Assembly (NCBI RefSeq): GCF_900102165.1
Contig: NZ_FNBD01000006.1
Coordinates: 1-64,000, forward strand
Origin: Cellulophaga baltica
Lineage (GTDB): Bacteria; Bacteroidota; Bacteroidia; Flavobacteriales; Flavobacteriaceae
Direction of reading: 5' to 3'
DNA length: 64,000 nt
The translations under genes and the position numbers were made by a program. Of this stretch, positions 7,903 through 17,599 are shown piece after piece. The notes under the pieces are model-generated. The model had not been told where the DNA came from, ran no database searches, and saw only the letters and a list, made by a program, of their open reading frames with translations. Position 1 is the stretch's first letter. Each line of letters starts with the position of its first letter.

Positions 7903-10890
7903 ATGTACCTCAATTGTCATTCATACTATTCCTTACGATTTGGCACCTTTTCAGAAGTAGAACTTTTGAGGATGGGGCAGGCAAATCATATAGCTACGCT
8001 AGCTTTAACAGATATTAATAATACCTCTGCCTGTATGAATTTCGTTAGAAAATCTAAGGAATATGGTATTAAACCTATTATTGGAATCGATTTTAGAAAT
8101 GGTGCAGAGCAGCTATATGTGGGTATCGCTAAAAATAATGAAGGGTTTAGAGAACTCAATGAGTTTATGTCTCTTCACTCCCATAAAAGTATCAAACTAC
8201 CTGCCATAGCCCCAATATTTGAACATGCATATATTATTTATCCTTTTGAAAATGTGTTACAATTAGAGAAAGTAGATTTTGAAGCGCATGAATACATCGG
8301 TATTTCCGTAGAAAATTTAAGGCGATTACCTTTTTCAAAATACAAATCCTATACCGATAAATTAGTCATCCAACAGCCAGTTACTTTCCGCAATAAGCGC
8401 GATTTTAATGCACACCGTTTGCTACGTGCTATTGCCAACAACACTTTATTAAGTAAATTACAACAAACAGAAGAGGGGCGTTTGTCTGAGCAAATGCTCC
8501 CCAAAGACAAACTCTTAGAAGCCTTTCAAGAGTTTCCGCATTTGGTAGTGAATACCAAGACTTTAATGGCGCAATGCGAGGTAAACTTTGGATTCGGAGA
8601 AAGTAGAGTCTCTCAAAACCAACAGGTATTTGGCAGCTCAAAAGAAGAAGATTTTAACCTCTTGCAACAACTCTGTGAAGATGGCTTGCCTAAACGATAT
8701 CCTACCCGTACCGATGCTGTGAGTAAGCGTCTGGTGGTGGAGTTGGAGACCATTAAGAAAATGGATTTTGTGTCTTACTTTCTAATCAATCATGATATTG
8801 TTAAGTATGCCAATTCTAAAGGCTATTTGCATGTGGGGCGGGGTAGTGGTGCCAATAGTATTGTCGCTTATATTATAGGAATTACAGATGTAGACCCTAT
8901 AGAATTGGATTTGTATTTTGAACGCTTCATCAACCCATACCGAGTTTCTCCACCAGATTTTGATATCGATTTTAGTTGGAAAGATCGGGAAGATGTCACT
9001 GCCTATATCTTCCGTCGGTTTAAAAATACCGCTTTATTAGCCACCTATAATACTTTTAAATATAGAGCGGTTGTTCGGGAATTAGGAAAAGTATTCGGCC
9101 TTCCAAAAGAAGAAATAGACAAGCTCTGTAAAGGTCATTTTTCTAAGAATGATTTGGATGATATGGCAAAACTGGTCTTAAAATATAGTGCACTGATTAA
9201 AGACTTTCCCAATTATTTAAGTGTGCATTCCGCCGGAATTCTAATACTAGACCAGCCTATTCATTATTATTCCGCTACAGATTTGCCCCCCAAAGGATTT
9301 CCAACGGTACAGTTTGATATGATTATAGCGGAAGATGCGGGTATTTTTAAGTTTGATATTCTAGGACAACGTGGTTTAGCAAAAATTAAAGAGGCTATGG
9401 AGATTATCAAAGAGAATAGGCCTGATGTGCCTGAGATAGATATCACCCAAATAGAAACATTTAAAAACGATGCTAATATCAATAACTTATTAAGCAGAGG
9501 AAAAGCTATTGGCGCGTATTATGTAGAATCTCCTGCCATGCGTGGTTTAATGTGTAAGTTAAAAGTCAATGATTATTTAGGCTTGGTGGCTGCCAGTTCT
9601 GTTATTCGCCCTGGAGTATCTAGTTCTGGAATGAAAAATGAATACATCCGCAGACATCGGGAGCCAGAGCGCAGAAAAGAGGCCGACGCTATTCTAGCGC
9701 AAATTATGCCCGAAACCTATGGCATTATGGTCTATCAAGAAGATGTGTTAAAAGTTGCCAATCAGTTTGCGGGTTTAGATTTAGGAGAAGCAGATGTGTT
9801 ACGCCGTGGCATGAGTGGTAAGTTTAGATCTAGAGCAGAGTTTACCCGCGTAGAAGAGAAGTTTAGGAGTAATTGTAAGGCAAAAGGCTATCCTGATGCA
9901 TTAACTACGGAGGTATGGGACCAAATTGCCAGTTTTGCAGGCTATGCATTTGCTAAAGGGCATTCTGCGTCTTATGCTGTTGAGAGTTACCAGAGCATGT
10001 ATTTAAAATGCTACTATCCTTTAGAATTTATGGTGGCGGTCCTAAATAATGGCGGGGGTTTTTACAGCACAGAACATTATATTCACGAAGCACGGATGTG
10101 GGGGGCTCAGATACATGCGCCTTGTATTAATCTAAGTGATCATCATAATACGATTAGGGGAGTCGCTATTTACTTAGGTTTTGGCTATTTAAAAAATCTA
10201 GAAAGTTTGGTGGTACAACGGTTTTTAACAGAACGGCAATTGTACGGTGCTTTCAAATCTTTTGATGATTTTATAGACCGTGTGGTAATAGGCATTGAGC
10301 AATTAGCGATCCTAATTAGAATAGGAGCTTTTAAATTTACAGGGCTTGCAAAGAATGAACTGCATTGGCAAGGCATCTTTAAAATTAATGCCCTCAAGAA
10401 ACGCTCTGGGAATCCGTCGTTATTCAAACCAAAACACAAACAGTTTGAGCTTCCTAAATTAGAGCATAGTTGGGTAGAAGAAGCCTATGACCAAATAGAA
10501 CTCTTGGGTTTTCCGTTGTATAGTTATTTTGATTTGATATCAGAAGAAATTTTAAGCGACGCTAAAGCTAAAGACATGCAGCATCACCAGCATAAAGAAC
10601 TACTGCTTTACGGCATTCTCGTAAACACTCGTTTTAATACCACTAAGAACAATAAAAATATGCGTCTGAGTACTTTTGTAGATCAAGAAGGCGATTATTT
10701 TGATGTGGTACATTTTACCAATGTGGTAGATAAATACCCTATTCATGGTATGGGTGTGTATGCGTGCTATGGAAAAGTAACTGAAGAATTTGGACACTGT
10801 AGTATGGCTGCCATTTGGACCAAAAAACTGGCATTTAAACAAGATCCTAGAGCTTCTGACAAACCTACGTTTAAGAGTTTAAAGAAATAG
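7903..10890 (+). CDS. dnaE2: Error-prone DNA polymerase III alpha subunit (DnaE2 type)
   Basis: The 995-residue C-family polymerase carries the catalytic aspartates in PPDFDIDFSW and FKFDILGQRGLAKI. The N-terminal PHP domain is degenerate: the usual LHxHS metal site reads LNCHS, and the usual TDHGN reads TDINN, so its own exonuclease activity is probably lost. The length is shorter than replicative DnaE (about 1150). The tandem arrangement with dinB matches the Bacteroidota mutagenic polymerase cassette, analogous to ImuB-DnaE2 of proteobacteria, although no ImuA-like gene is present. It is presumably induced by DNA damage through the upstream inverted repeat. Confidence 0.9.
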   Translation: MYLNCHSYYSLRFGTFSEVELLRMGQANHIATLALTDINNTSACMNFVRKSKEYGIKPIIGIDFRNGAEQLYVGIAKNNEGFRELNEFMSLHSHKSIKLPAIAPIFEHAYIIYPFENVLQLEKVDFEAHEYIGISVENLRRLPFSKYKSYTDKLVIQQPVTFRNKRDFNAHRLLRAIANNTLLSKLQQTEEGRLSEQMLPKDKLLEAFQEFPHLVVNTKTLMAQCEVNFGFGESRVSQNQQVFGSSKEEDFNLLQQLCEDGLPKRYPTRTDAVSKRLVVELETIKKMDFVSYFLINHDIVKYANSKGYLHVGRGSGANSIVAYIIGITDVDPIELDLYFERFINPYRVSPPDFDIDFSWKDREDVTAYIFRRFKNTALLATYNTFKYRAVVRELGKVFGLPKEEIDKLCKGHFSKNDLDDMAKLVLKYSALIKDFPNYLSVHSAGILILDQPIHYYSATDLPPKGFPTVQFDMIIAEDAGIFKFDILGQRGLAKIKEAMEIIKENRPDVPEIDITQIETFKNDANINNLLSRGKAIGAYYVESPAMRGLMCKLKVNDYLGLVAASSVIRPGVSSSGMKNEYIRRHREPERRKEADAILAQIMPETYGIMVYQEDVLKVANQFAGLDLGEADVLRRGMSGKFRSRAEFTRVEEKFRSNCKAKGYPDALTTEVWDQIASFAGYAFAKGHSASYAVESYQSMYLKCYYPLEFMVAVLNNGGGFYSTEHYIHEARMWGAQIHAPCINLSDHHNTIRGVAIYLGFGYLKNLESLVVQRFLTERQLYGAFKSFDDFIDRVVIGIEQLAILIRIGAFKFTGLAKNELHWQGIFKINALKKRSGNPSLFKPKHKQFELPKLEHSWVEEAYDQIELLGFPLYSYFDLISEEILSDAKAKDMQHHQHKELLLYGILVNTRFNTTKNNKNMRLSTFVDQEGDYFDVVHFTNVVDKYPIHGMGVYACYGKVTEEFGHCSMAAIWTKKLAFKQDPRASDKPTFKSLKK

Positions 10891-11055
10891 ACGCTTCAAA
10901 ATGAATGGCCAAACATTCATCGTACAAGCACTACTGCCAACGCAATTCTTTTAAGTTAAAATCGCTTTTGATTGAAATAATTTATTGTTTCCACAGCGGG
11001 TATCTTTAGGTTATCAATAACGGTACTATAGAAAGTACCACTTAAATTAAAAATT

Positions 11056-11505
11056 ATGAATTCAGATATAAAAGAGATCGAAACTAAAATCAATTCAATA
11101 ATCCAGAAGAACGAAGATGCTATAATGGGCTATGAAAAAGCAGCCGAAAATGCAAAGGGAATTGGACTCCAAAGCTATTTTAGTAATAAAGCATTGGAAC
11201 GAAAAAATTTCCTTATCAGTTTAAAATCTGCGGCACCTGCTCTTAATTTAAGAGAGGATATAGATGGTAGCGTTACTGGAGCTTTGCACCGCACTTGGAT
11301 GGATATTAAAGCGGCATTTTCTAGTGACGATGATGAAGCTATGCTCGAAGAAGCCATTAGGGGAGACAAAGCTGCCATTGAAGAATATAATGAAGTATTA
11401 TCAGATGTGCATTTACCCGTAGCCATCGCGACGCTTATTAGACAGCAAATAACATGGATTAGAGAAGATTTAGAAAAAATTAAATCTTTAGAAGATGTGA
11501 TGTAA
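11056..11505 (+). CDS. PA2169-family four-helix-bundle protein (DUF2383)
   Basis: The 149-residue, all-helical protein has the ferritin-like layout of the DUF2383/PA2169 family, with NEDAIMGYEKAAENAK in the first helix pair and LEEAIRGDKAAIEEYNEVL in the second. No clear di-iron ligand set is complete. These proteins are often found with stress genes, but their role is not established. A strong terminator follows 18 nt after the stop, so it is monocistronic. Confidence 0.85.
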   Translation: MNSDIKEIETKINSIIQKNEDAIMGYEKAAENAKGIGLQSYFSNKALERKNFLISLKSAAPALNLREDIDGSVTGALHRTWMDIKAAFSSDDDEAMLEEAIRGDKAAIEEYNEVLSDVHLPVAIATLIRQQITWIREDLEKIKSLEDVM

Positions 11506-11523
11506 TACAAGTCAGAAACAAAG

Positions 11524-11549
11524 AAAGCTCCTAAATTAGGAGCTTTTTT
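11524..11549 (+). terminator. Intrinsic terminator after the PA2169-family gene
   Basis: AAAGCTCCTAAATTAGGAGCTTTTTT forms a stem of AGCTCCTAA/TTAGGAGCT followed by a T tract, directly after the gene stop. Confidence 0.9.
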
Positions 11550-11612
11550 ATGTTTTTTTTTAGTCCGATTATTATTCCTGAATCCTATTACGAATTACTT
11601 CAAGTGTACCAA

Positions 11613-12350
11613 TTAATTTGAATTTTTAAATCTTATTTTCTGCAGTTTCACGGATGATGATTCCAAAACTTCTTTTAGTTCTTGGTTAGATTCAAAATTT
11701 ACTTGATTCAGAATTTTATACTCAAAATCGACTTCAAAACTGTCATCTTCAAAAATCCAAGGAGACACTTGGAAGGTGTTATCTTCATTCCGGTTGATGC
11801 TGTAAGTCTTGTTGTTAATTGACGTGTTGATCTCCAATTTCCGTCCCGTTTCAGGAACCTCTTCTCCACAAATTATGAGTGACAGCCTATCACAAAAAAG
11901 TAGGATGCTATACAAATCATCTTCAATTTTTTTATTGATCCCATACAGTTTTCGCAGTGTTTTACTTTTTTCAGCGCTATCTGCCAAGAATTGTTTCATT
12001 TCTTGGTTGGAATCATTTCCATACAGAAATTGTAAATGCCGAGCGATTAGTAAAACAATCCACCCAGATTTTTGCTTAGATGCCGCATATAACTTTTTGG
12101 CGTGTTTAATAGCGTCTCTCTCGTAACCACCATCCATCATAAAATCTCTAGGCGTCCCTACGTTGGTCAAGTAATTGGTCGCATCAAAATCTACCATATG
12201 ATCGTCATGATCGGTGATGGCTGTTAGCGTTTCTACCCAATGAGAATACCGCAATTCTTGTTTTAATTGATAGGCAAATTTACCCGCCAATAACGCGTGC
12301 GTGTAATGCGAAATAATTTTCCATCCATCGGTATGGTGCCTAACGATCAT
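11613..12350 (-). CDS. DUF3891 family protein
   Basis: The 245-residue soluble protein begins MIVRHHTDGWKIISHYTHA, the hallmark start of DUF3891, with later histidines and aspartates in AITDHDDHMVDFD. The His/Asp spacing suggests a metal-binding alpha domain, perhaps HD-like, but catalysis is unproven. It converges on the PA2169-family gene and is separated from it by the terminator. Confidence 0.8.
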   Translation of the reverse strand: MIVRHHTDGWKIISHYTHALLAGKFAYQLKQELRYSHWVETLTAITDHDDHMVDFDATNYLTNVGTPRDFMMDGGYERDAIKHAKKLYAASKQKSGWIVLLIARHLQFLYGNDSNQEMKQFLADSAEKSKTLRKLYGINKKIEDDLYSILLFCDRLSLIICGEEVPETGRKLEINTSINNKTYSINRNEDNTFQVSPWIFEDDSFEVDFEYKILNQVNFESNQELKEVLESSSVKLQKIRFKNSN

Positions 12351-12475
12351 AAGGGCTAAGTTTAAAGATAATTGTATTTATTCAAATATAAAGTTCCAAT
12401 TATCCTACCTCTTTTATTGCGCTAATTCGCTAAAAATTTAATGCATTCAATAATCTATAGGTAATTTCAATTAGT

Positions 12476-13870
12476 CTATTTTTCGGAGTCTAAAAGTTTA
12501 ATTTTATACGGATTACGCTTTCGATACGCTGAAATAATTTTAGCAGAATGGTATGAGTGTTCTTTGGCATCAATGACATGCAATAAGTCAGAAATTCCTT
12601 GTATCAATTCATTTTTGTCTACAAACCCAAAGCCTTGGTACACTCCGTGTAGTACCAAAACGACACCTTGTTCTTGGCTGTTCCGGCCTTTTTCAAATAT
12701 CACGAAATTTTCATTCTCATTGTTTAGATGATCTAGCGCCTGTGTTACACGGACATTGTATGCTTCAAGAGCTTCCTCTTCCCTACAGATGCCTTTACAA
12801 CTACTAAAACTCACGGTGCTACATTTTGTTTTTACACTGTGCACACCGGTATAGCTAGGGCACAATTCAAATTTTTCAGTAAGCTGGGCAAGTCGTTCAA
12901 TAGCTAAAGATCGTTTCAAGAAAATTTCTGTAGGGGTGTGTTGAAATGGTCTTCTCTCTACTTTTAATTGGAGAATTCCCTTCTTATTTCGGATGGGAAC
13001 AATCAAGTAAGTAATATGTTTTTTCTTCTGAATATAGTTATAATAGGGGTCTAGCTTGGCTATTAAATCTGCTTCTCGCAACAGGGCTAGTAACTCACTT
13101 CCCATAGGCTCAAAATCAATAAAATAAGTAGCAGTACATAACAGCAATTCTTTTTCTGTTGTAGCCGTAAAGTGACTTAAAACTCTCTTTTTTATGTCTT
13201 TAGCTTTTCCTACATAGATAACTTCTTTATGCTCATTTTGAAATTTATAAATTCCCGGGGTCTTAGGCAATCGATCCAATTGTACCTCGGTGATGTGCTT
13301 GGGAATCCGGTATTTTAATTTTGGCTTATTAGGCTGAAGTAGTGCTGTTATTATTTCTTCGTTTTCATCTAAGGCTAATAACCTCTGAAAAAGTGCACTC
13401 GTAGCTTCATTAGACTCCGCTAAAGAAGCTGCTGCATCATACGGAATCCCTAAGACACTAGACAGATAAGGCAATTCATAGGATGTCATATTCGGAATCA
13501 ATTTCTTAGAGAGTCTCACGGTACATATTTGAGGCATCTCAAAAGCATACCCGATATGCCGAAATTGCGTTTTCAAATGATACTGTAAAAATGAAACATT
13601 GTGCCCTACTAAAATACAGCCTTGAAGTTCTTTCAGAAGGGTATCGGCAACTTCTGAAAAACTTGGTGCATTTAACAATGTTACATCTGTTAGGCCTGTT
13701 GCCTCTTGGAGGTATAAGGGGATACGCTCTTCTGGATTAATCCTAGTAGAAAGTACACACGTCCAATCTCCACCAATAAATTTATGGATTACGATACCTA
13801 CGGTTCTGAAATAGATAGGTTTGCGGCCATAATTAATCATAGAAATGACCGCATAATTTTTATTAGACAT
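12476..13870 (-). CDS. Exonuclease-like plus GIY-YIG nuclease (UvrC N-terminal type)
   Basis: The 464-residue protein has two domains. Residues 1-170 follow the DnaQ/epsilon exonuclease fold, but the DEDDh acids are gone: motif I reads AVISMIN where DxE is expected, motif II reads GHNVSFLQ without the Asp, and motif III lacks the His/Asp pair. Residues 200-280 form a GIY-YIG domain (TPGIYKF, then VIYVGKAKDIKKR, with the Glu in LREADLI), so that nuclease appears intact. The C-terminal part contains cysteines (CSSCKGIC-type spacing near FSSCKGICREEE). It is only 11 nt downstream of the helicase gene on the same strand, so the two likely act together in repair. Confidence 0.85.
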   Translation of the reverse strand: MSNKNYAVISMINYGRKPIYFRTVGIVIHKFIGGDWTCVLSTRINPEERIPLYLQEATGLTDVTLLNAPSFSEVADTLLKELQGCILVGHNVSFLQYHLKTQFRHIGYAFEMPQICTVRLSKKLIPNMTSYELPYLSSVLGIPYDAAASLAESNEATSALFQRLLALDENEEIITALLQPNKPKLKYRIPKHITEVQLDRLPKTPGIYKFQNEHKEVIYVGKAKDIKKRVLSHFTATTEKELLLCTATYFIDFEPMGSELLALLREADLIAKLDPYYNYIQKKKHITYLIVPIRNKKGILQLKVERRPFQHTPTEIFLKRSLAIERLAQLTEKFELCPSYTGVHSVKTKCSTVSFSSCKGICREEEALEAYNVRVTQALDHLNNENENFVIFEKGRNSQEQGVVLVLHGVYQGFGFVDKNELIQGISDLLHVIDAKEHSYHSAKIISAYRKRNPYKIKLLDSEK

Positions 13871-13881
13871 AAGCTAGGGCA

Positions 13882-15942
13882 TTAATTAAAGTCCATCCCA
13901 GACGATAAGTCAATGGTATTAGGTTGTGGCGCATCTTTGACGCTATTAAATTGATGCCCAACAGTCTCCTGTGTTACAAGTTCTTCCGGCAGGCCTGTTA
14001 AAAAATAGGTTTCCGCATCATCGGTATTTTTTCCATCCTGCGTAGGCGTAGACCTTGCATGAACTGCTGAAATAGATGCGGTATTTCGAGTAATGATCAA
14101 TCTGTTTTTTGCACGCGTAAGCGCTACATACAACACCCGACGATCTTCTTCTATGGCATCAATATCGTCCAGAGAATAAGCAGATGGAAAAGATTTTGGA
14201 GATACATTCAGTACAATACACACATCTGCCTCTAAACCTTTTGCAGAGTGAATGGTAGAAATAATCACATGATCTTTTTGCTCGTCCGTACTTAATTTAG
14301 ATTCCGTCAATACATTAGCACCATTCATTTTTTCGGCATTATCCAAAAGGCCTTCTCCTATAAATTCCCCTAAACTAGAATAGCTTTCGGCTAATAATTT
14401 AAGCACAGGAAAATCAGATTTACGCTTTTCGGTCCAATCTTTCCGGTATTTAAATGCTAAACCTAGAGACATAGCTTCATAGGAGATTTCTACCATTTTA
14501 CCCACCTTTCCTTTTTCTTGAGTAACGGCCTGGTACAGTTCTGATATTCTTTGGCCGTCAGATCCCGAAATATTCGCAGCTAATAAGGTGGCAATGTCTG
14601 TTTTTCCTTCGTCTGCAATGATGGCAGCCATGATTCGTGAAGCTCTAACTTCACCGATACCTTCCCAAAAGGTCAGAAACCGAACCCATGCTATTTCATC
14701 ATAGGGGTTGTTTACAATCCGTAGTAAGGACACTAAATCTTTGATATGAGCAGCCTGTAGAAATTTCCGACCTCCATAGGTAACATACGGTATTTTTCGC
14801 CTAATAAAAACGGCTTGTAAGGATTTAGTGTAATACTGTGACCGTGATAATATTAAGTGGTCTGAAAAGCTACGATCCTCGTCCGTATAGTTTTTCAAGA
14901 TTTCATCCGCAATCCAATTCGCTTCCTGCCACTCATCATTTACATTAACAATAATTGGTATTTCGCCGCTACCACGCACTGCTGCTAGGCGTTTGTTATA
15001 ATCAATAGTAGCATGGTCTAACAACCAATTAGAGAGATCTAAAATTTCTTGGGTAGACCTGTAGTTTTTTTCCAATTTATAAACTTCAGAGTTTTTTACC
15101 CGATCTTTAAATTGATGCACATTTTTAAAATCGGCTCCTCGAAAAGAATAAATAGATTGCGCGTCATCTCCAACACAGAATAGTTTGCATATTTCTACGA
15201 AAGGCGATAGTAGTTCCCACTGTAGCGGATTGGTATCTTGCATTTCATCAACAAGCAGGTATTCCAAGTTTTGAGCTAGTAGCTCCCGAGCCTCAGCATT
15301 TGTTTTTAACTGCGTAGCGACTACCAATAGGAGATCATCATAATCTAAATAGCGTTGTTCCATTTTCTTTTGCTGATAGGCGCGCAAAAGGACTTCCACA
15401 TGGGGTTTCATTGCAGCAATCTCATAATCCGTATCCTTATCGGTCCTACTTTTAAAGAGAAGAATGCGTATAGATTCCGTTAAGTTCTTCTTGGTATTTC
15501 TAGCATACGAGTAGATATCTAACAGCTGCTGCGGTTTTATCCGCAATTTCCCATAAGTGTCGGCATGAGTGCCAGACATCATTTTCATAATTCCTAACTG
15601 ATCGTCTGGATCAATAACTGTAAAGGCAGCAGCACCAAATAAATTGGGATATTTTAGTATTAATTGATTACACCAGGAGTGAAATGTAGCACCGTTAATA
15701 GCCTGGCTATTAGATTGTGGTAAACTAGCCTTTACCCGTTCTACTATTTCATTAGCAGCCTTTTTAGTGAAGGTTAGAATTTGTATTTTTGAAGGATCAA
15801 CGCCAGAGGCAATAAGGTGCGCGGCACGTGCAATAATGGTACGTGTTTTTCCGGTACCTGCTCCGGCAAGTACCAGTAGATGTTGGCCCTCATAGGTAAC
15901 CGCTTTTAGTTGTCCCTGATTAAGTTCTTCCGTTATATGCAT
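13882..15942 (-). CDS. UvrD/PcrA-family superfamily 1 DNA helicase
   Basis: The 686-residue helicase has Walker A (AGAGTGKTRT, about residues 27-36), motif Ia (LTFTKKAANEI), a Walker B variant LLVDEMQDTNP, motif III (GDDAQSIYSFRGAD), motif IV (LEKNYRST) and motif VI (YVALTRAKNRL). It would unwind DNA 3' to 5' in excision repair or replication restart. Its length is slightly under classical UvrD (about 720). It is the first gene of a two-gene minus-strand operon with the GIY-YIG protein. Confidence 0.9.
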   Translation of the reverse strand: MHITEELNQGQLKAVTYEGQHLLVLAGAGTGKTRTIIARAAHLIASGVDPSKIQILTFTKKAANEIVERVKASLPQSNSQAINGATFHSWCNQLILKYPNLFGAAAFTVIDPDDQLGIMKMMSGTHADTYGKLRIKPQQLLDIYSYARNTKKNLTESIRILLFKSRTDKDTDYEIAAMKPHVEVLLRAYQQKKMEQRYLDYDDLLLVVATQLKTNAEARELLAQNLEYLLVDEMQDTNPLQWELLSPFVEICKLFCVGDDAQSIYSFRGADFKNVHQFKDRVKNSEVYKLEKNYRSTQEILDLSNWLLDHATIDYNKRLAAVRGSGEIPIIVNVNDEWQEANWIADEILKNYTDEDRSFSDHLILSRSQYYTKSLQAVFIRRKIPYVTYGGRKFLQAAHIKDLVSLLRIVNNPYDEIAWVRFLTFWEGIGEVRASRIMAAIIADEGKTDIATLLAANISGSDGQRISELYQAVTQEKGKVGKMVEISYEAMSLGLAFKYRKDWTEKRKSDFPVLKLLAESYSSLGEFIGEGLLDNAEKMNGANVLTESKLSTDEQKDHVIISTIHSAKGLEADVCIVLNVSPKSFPSAYSLDDIDAIEEDRRVLYVALTRAKNRLIITRNTASISAVHARSTPTQDGKNTDDAETYFLTGLPEELVTQETVGHQFNSVKDAPQPNTIDLSSGMDFN

Positions 15943-15970
15943 TCCTTTAAGATTAAAATGAATGATTAAT

Positions 15971-16020
15971 TTCCTTATGGATATAATCCATTTAAGTGGA
16001 TAATTTCCAAAATTAAGGAA
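15971..16020. promoter_or_regulatory. Nested inverted repeats upstream of the helicase operon
   Basis: ATGGAT-ATA-ATCCAT (15977-15991) is a perfect palindromic element. An outer inverted repeat, TTCCTTA at 15971 and TAAGGAA ending at 16020, encloses it. It sits about 30-80 bp before the helicase start on the minus strand, a plausible operator or promoter position. Confidence 0.35.
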
Positions 16021-16413
16021 TTTTTCTTACATAGTGTAATTTTGCAATTAGTATAGCGCATTCGTCATTTATTACTAGTGCTGTTTGGTAAAGCTTTTAG
16101 TTCAAAGGACGAATCAATCCAGAAATTACGAGAAATGACAGCGTATCAATTTAGAAAATACCATAAGTATTTGTGTTGTTTATTCTTGTACGACTTTATC
16201 GTTTCAAGATTAAGAGTAGCTTAATTCTGGTATGTAAACTATAATTTAAAAAGTTCTCATTATTTCACTGTTCATCGATACTAAAAATAAATTTAAAAGG
16301 TTATAGCATATGAACCTTGATAAAACGTAAGACACAACATCTTAATGGAAAAAATCAGTTTCTAGACCAAGACATTCATGCTACATAACCAACTTTTGAA
16401 ATACGACATCCCG
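16021..16413. other. Gene-free divergent intergenic region
   Basis: This region of about 390 bp separates the divergent helicase operon and a small secreted-protein gene. I find no coding frame and no clear terminator; it must hold at least one promoter. Confidence 0.4.
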
Positions 16414-16743
16414 ATGAAAAAAATAGCTTTTATTCTATTCTTATCCTTTTTATCCATCAATGTGTTTCCGAATACCAATATCAATACTGTTTCTAGTGGT
16501 GTTTTTGATGATTTTGCACTTACTATAACAGCAACGAATGGAGCTGTCTTAAAACTAATTGGGAATGAAGAAACAGATCAGAACTCTTTTCAAAGTGGTG
16601 AAGTAGTGCGCTTGGTTACGCGTCCGGCTGTGGGGTATAAGTTTTCTCATTGGACGGGAGATGTATCAGGGAATAGGCTTATTGCAGATGTTGTTATGAC
16701 GGGAAACAAAACGGTAACTGCTGTTTTTGAAAAAGATTATTAA
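16414..16743 (+). CDS. Small secreted protein with one InlB-B-type repeat
   Basis: Starting at the internal ATG (MKKIAFILFLSFLSINVF) gives a clean signal peptide; the upstream in-frame ATG would add 12 polar residues in front of it. The mature part is essentially one divergent InlB B-repeat domain, recognisable by TITATNGAVLKL, GEVVRLVTRPAVGYKFSHW and NKTVTAVFE. These domains are usually modules of large adhesins; here one stands alone in about 85 residues. It is probably secreted or periplasmic. Confidence 0.7.
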   Translation: MKKIAFILFLSFLSINVFPNTNINTVSSGVFDDFALTITATNGAVLKLIGNEETDQNSFQSGEVVRLVTRPAVGYKFSHWTGDVSGNRLIADVVMTGNKTVTAVFEKDY

Positions 16744-16784
16744 ACAGTAGATTTTAAAGGATGAAGTAGCCTCTTTAAGAGTTT

Positions 16785-16805
16785 ACTTCTCTTAAAAAGA
16801 GAAGT
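16785..16805 (+). other. Perfect hairpin in the intergenic gap
   Basis: ACTTCTCTT-AAA-AAGAGAAGT has 9-bp perfect arms. No T tract follows, so it is not a classical terminator. It lies 42 nt after the secreted-protein gene and 63 nt before the next start. Confidence 0.5.
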
Positions 16806-16867
16806 CACATTCATACTTAGAACATACGTTAAGAATGAATTATAACGCTTTAATATAAAAATAGAGT

Positions 16868-17599
16868 ATGAATTTTTTTAGAAAATTACTTGGTTTAGGC
16901 CCCAAAGAACTTGTGAATGTAAGACCAAGAGCTAATTCTTCTCAAACAAAAAGAAAAGAAAGCATCGTTGACGTATCTGATATTGACCATAGAAAAATAT
17001 ATCCTACCTTACTATCACAAAAAACAAAATCGTTTGATTTGGTAAATGAACTTGTTGCTATGATGCATGATAGGGAAGGCCTTTTTGCTCCGATTGTAAT
17101 TGGTCATGTTATGGTCGATGAAAAGGAGGTAGAAGATGGTGGACCCGCACTTTATCAAGTGCGGACTTCAAATAAAAATGAAGAGGATTATAAAAAGCTA
17201 AGATTGACTGGTGAAATAAATTTAGATGCTCTTGAAATCCCTTTTATTGATTGGAATTATTTAGATAGTAAACTAAATTTTCAGGTGCTATCTTGTACTA
17301 TATCTCAATTCTCTTCTGAAAAAATACTAAGTAAAAAACACCTGCAAGAAGCTCATAAGAAGTTAGGTGCAGATGAATTACTGGTCTCTATTCCTAGAAA
17401 AGGGTTAATCTTTGTGTGTTCAAAAAATATTTCTGATGAAGATTATGGCGATTTTTTAAATATGCATGGCGCGATTGTACTCCAAGAAAATGAAGATTTA
17501 GAATTTCTTTGTGAAGATCTATTTGTGGTAAAAAATGGCGAAATAGAAAATATTATAGGCGTACCTCAATTATCAGAAATGCTTAAAGAAAAAAGGTGA
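16868..17599 (+). CDS. Hypothetical cytoplasmic protein
   Basis: The 243-residue protein is soluble, acidic at its C-terminus and basic at its N-terminus, without signal peptide or membrane segment. The C-terminal half has a regular pattern (ADELLVSIPRKGLIFVCSKN, then LFVVKNGEIENIIGV) that suggests an alpha/beta fold. I do not recognise the family. Confidence 0.65.
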   Translation: MNFFRKLLGLGPKELVNVRPRANSSQTKRKESIVDVSDIDHRKIYPTLLSQKTKSFDLVNELVAMMHDREGLFAPIVIGHVMVDEKEVEDGGPALYQVRTSNKNEEDYKKLRLTGEINLDALEIPFIDWNYLDSKLNFQVLSCTISQFSSEKILSKKHLQEAHKKLGADELLVSIPRKGLIFVCSKNISDEDYGDFLNMHGAIVLQENEDLEFLCEDLFVVKNGEIENIIGVPQLSEMLKEKR

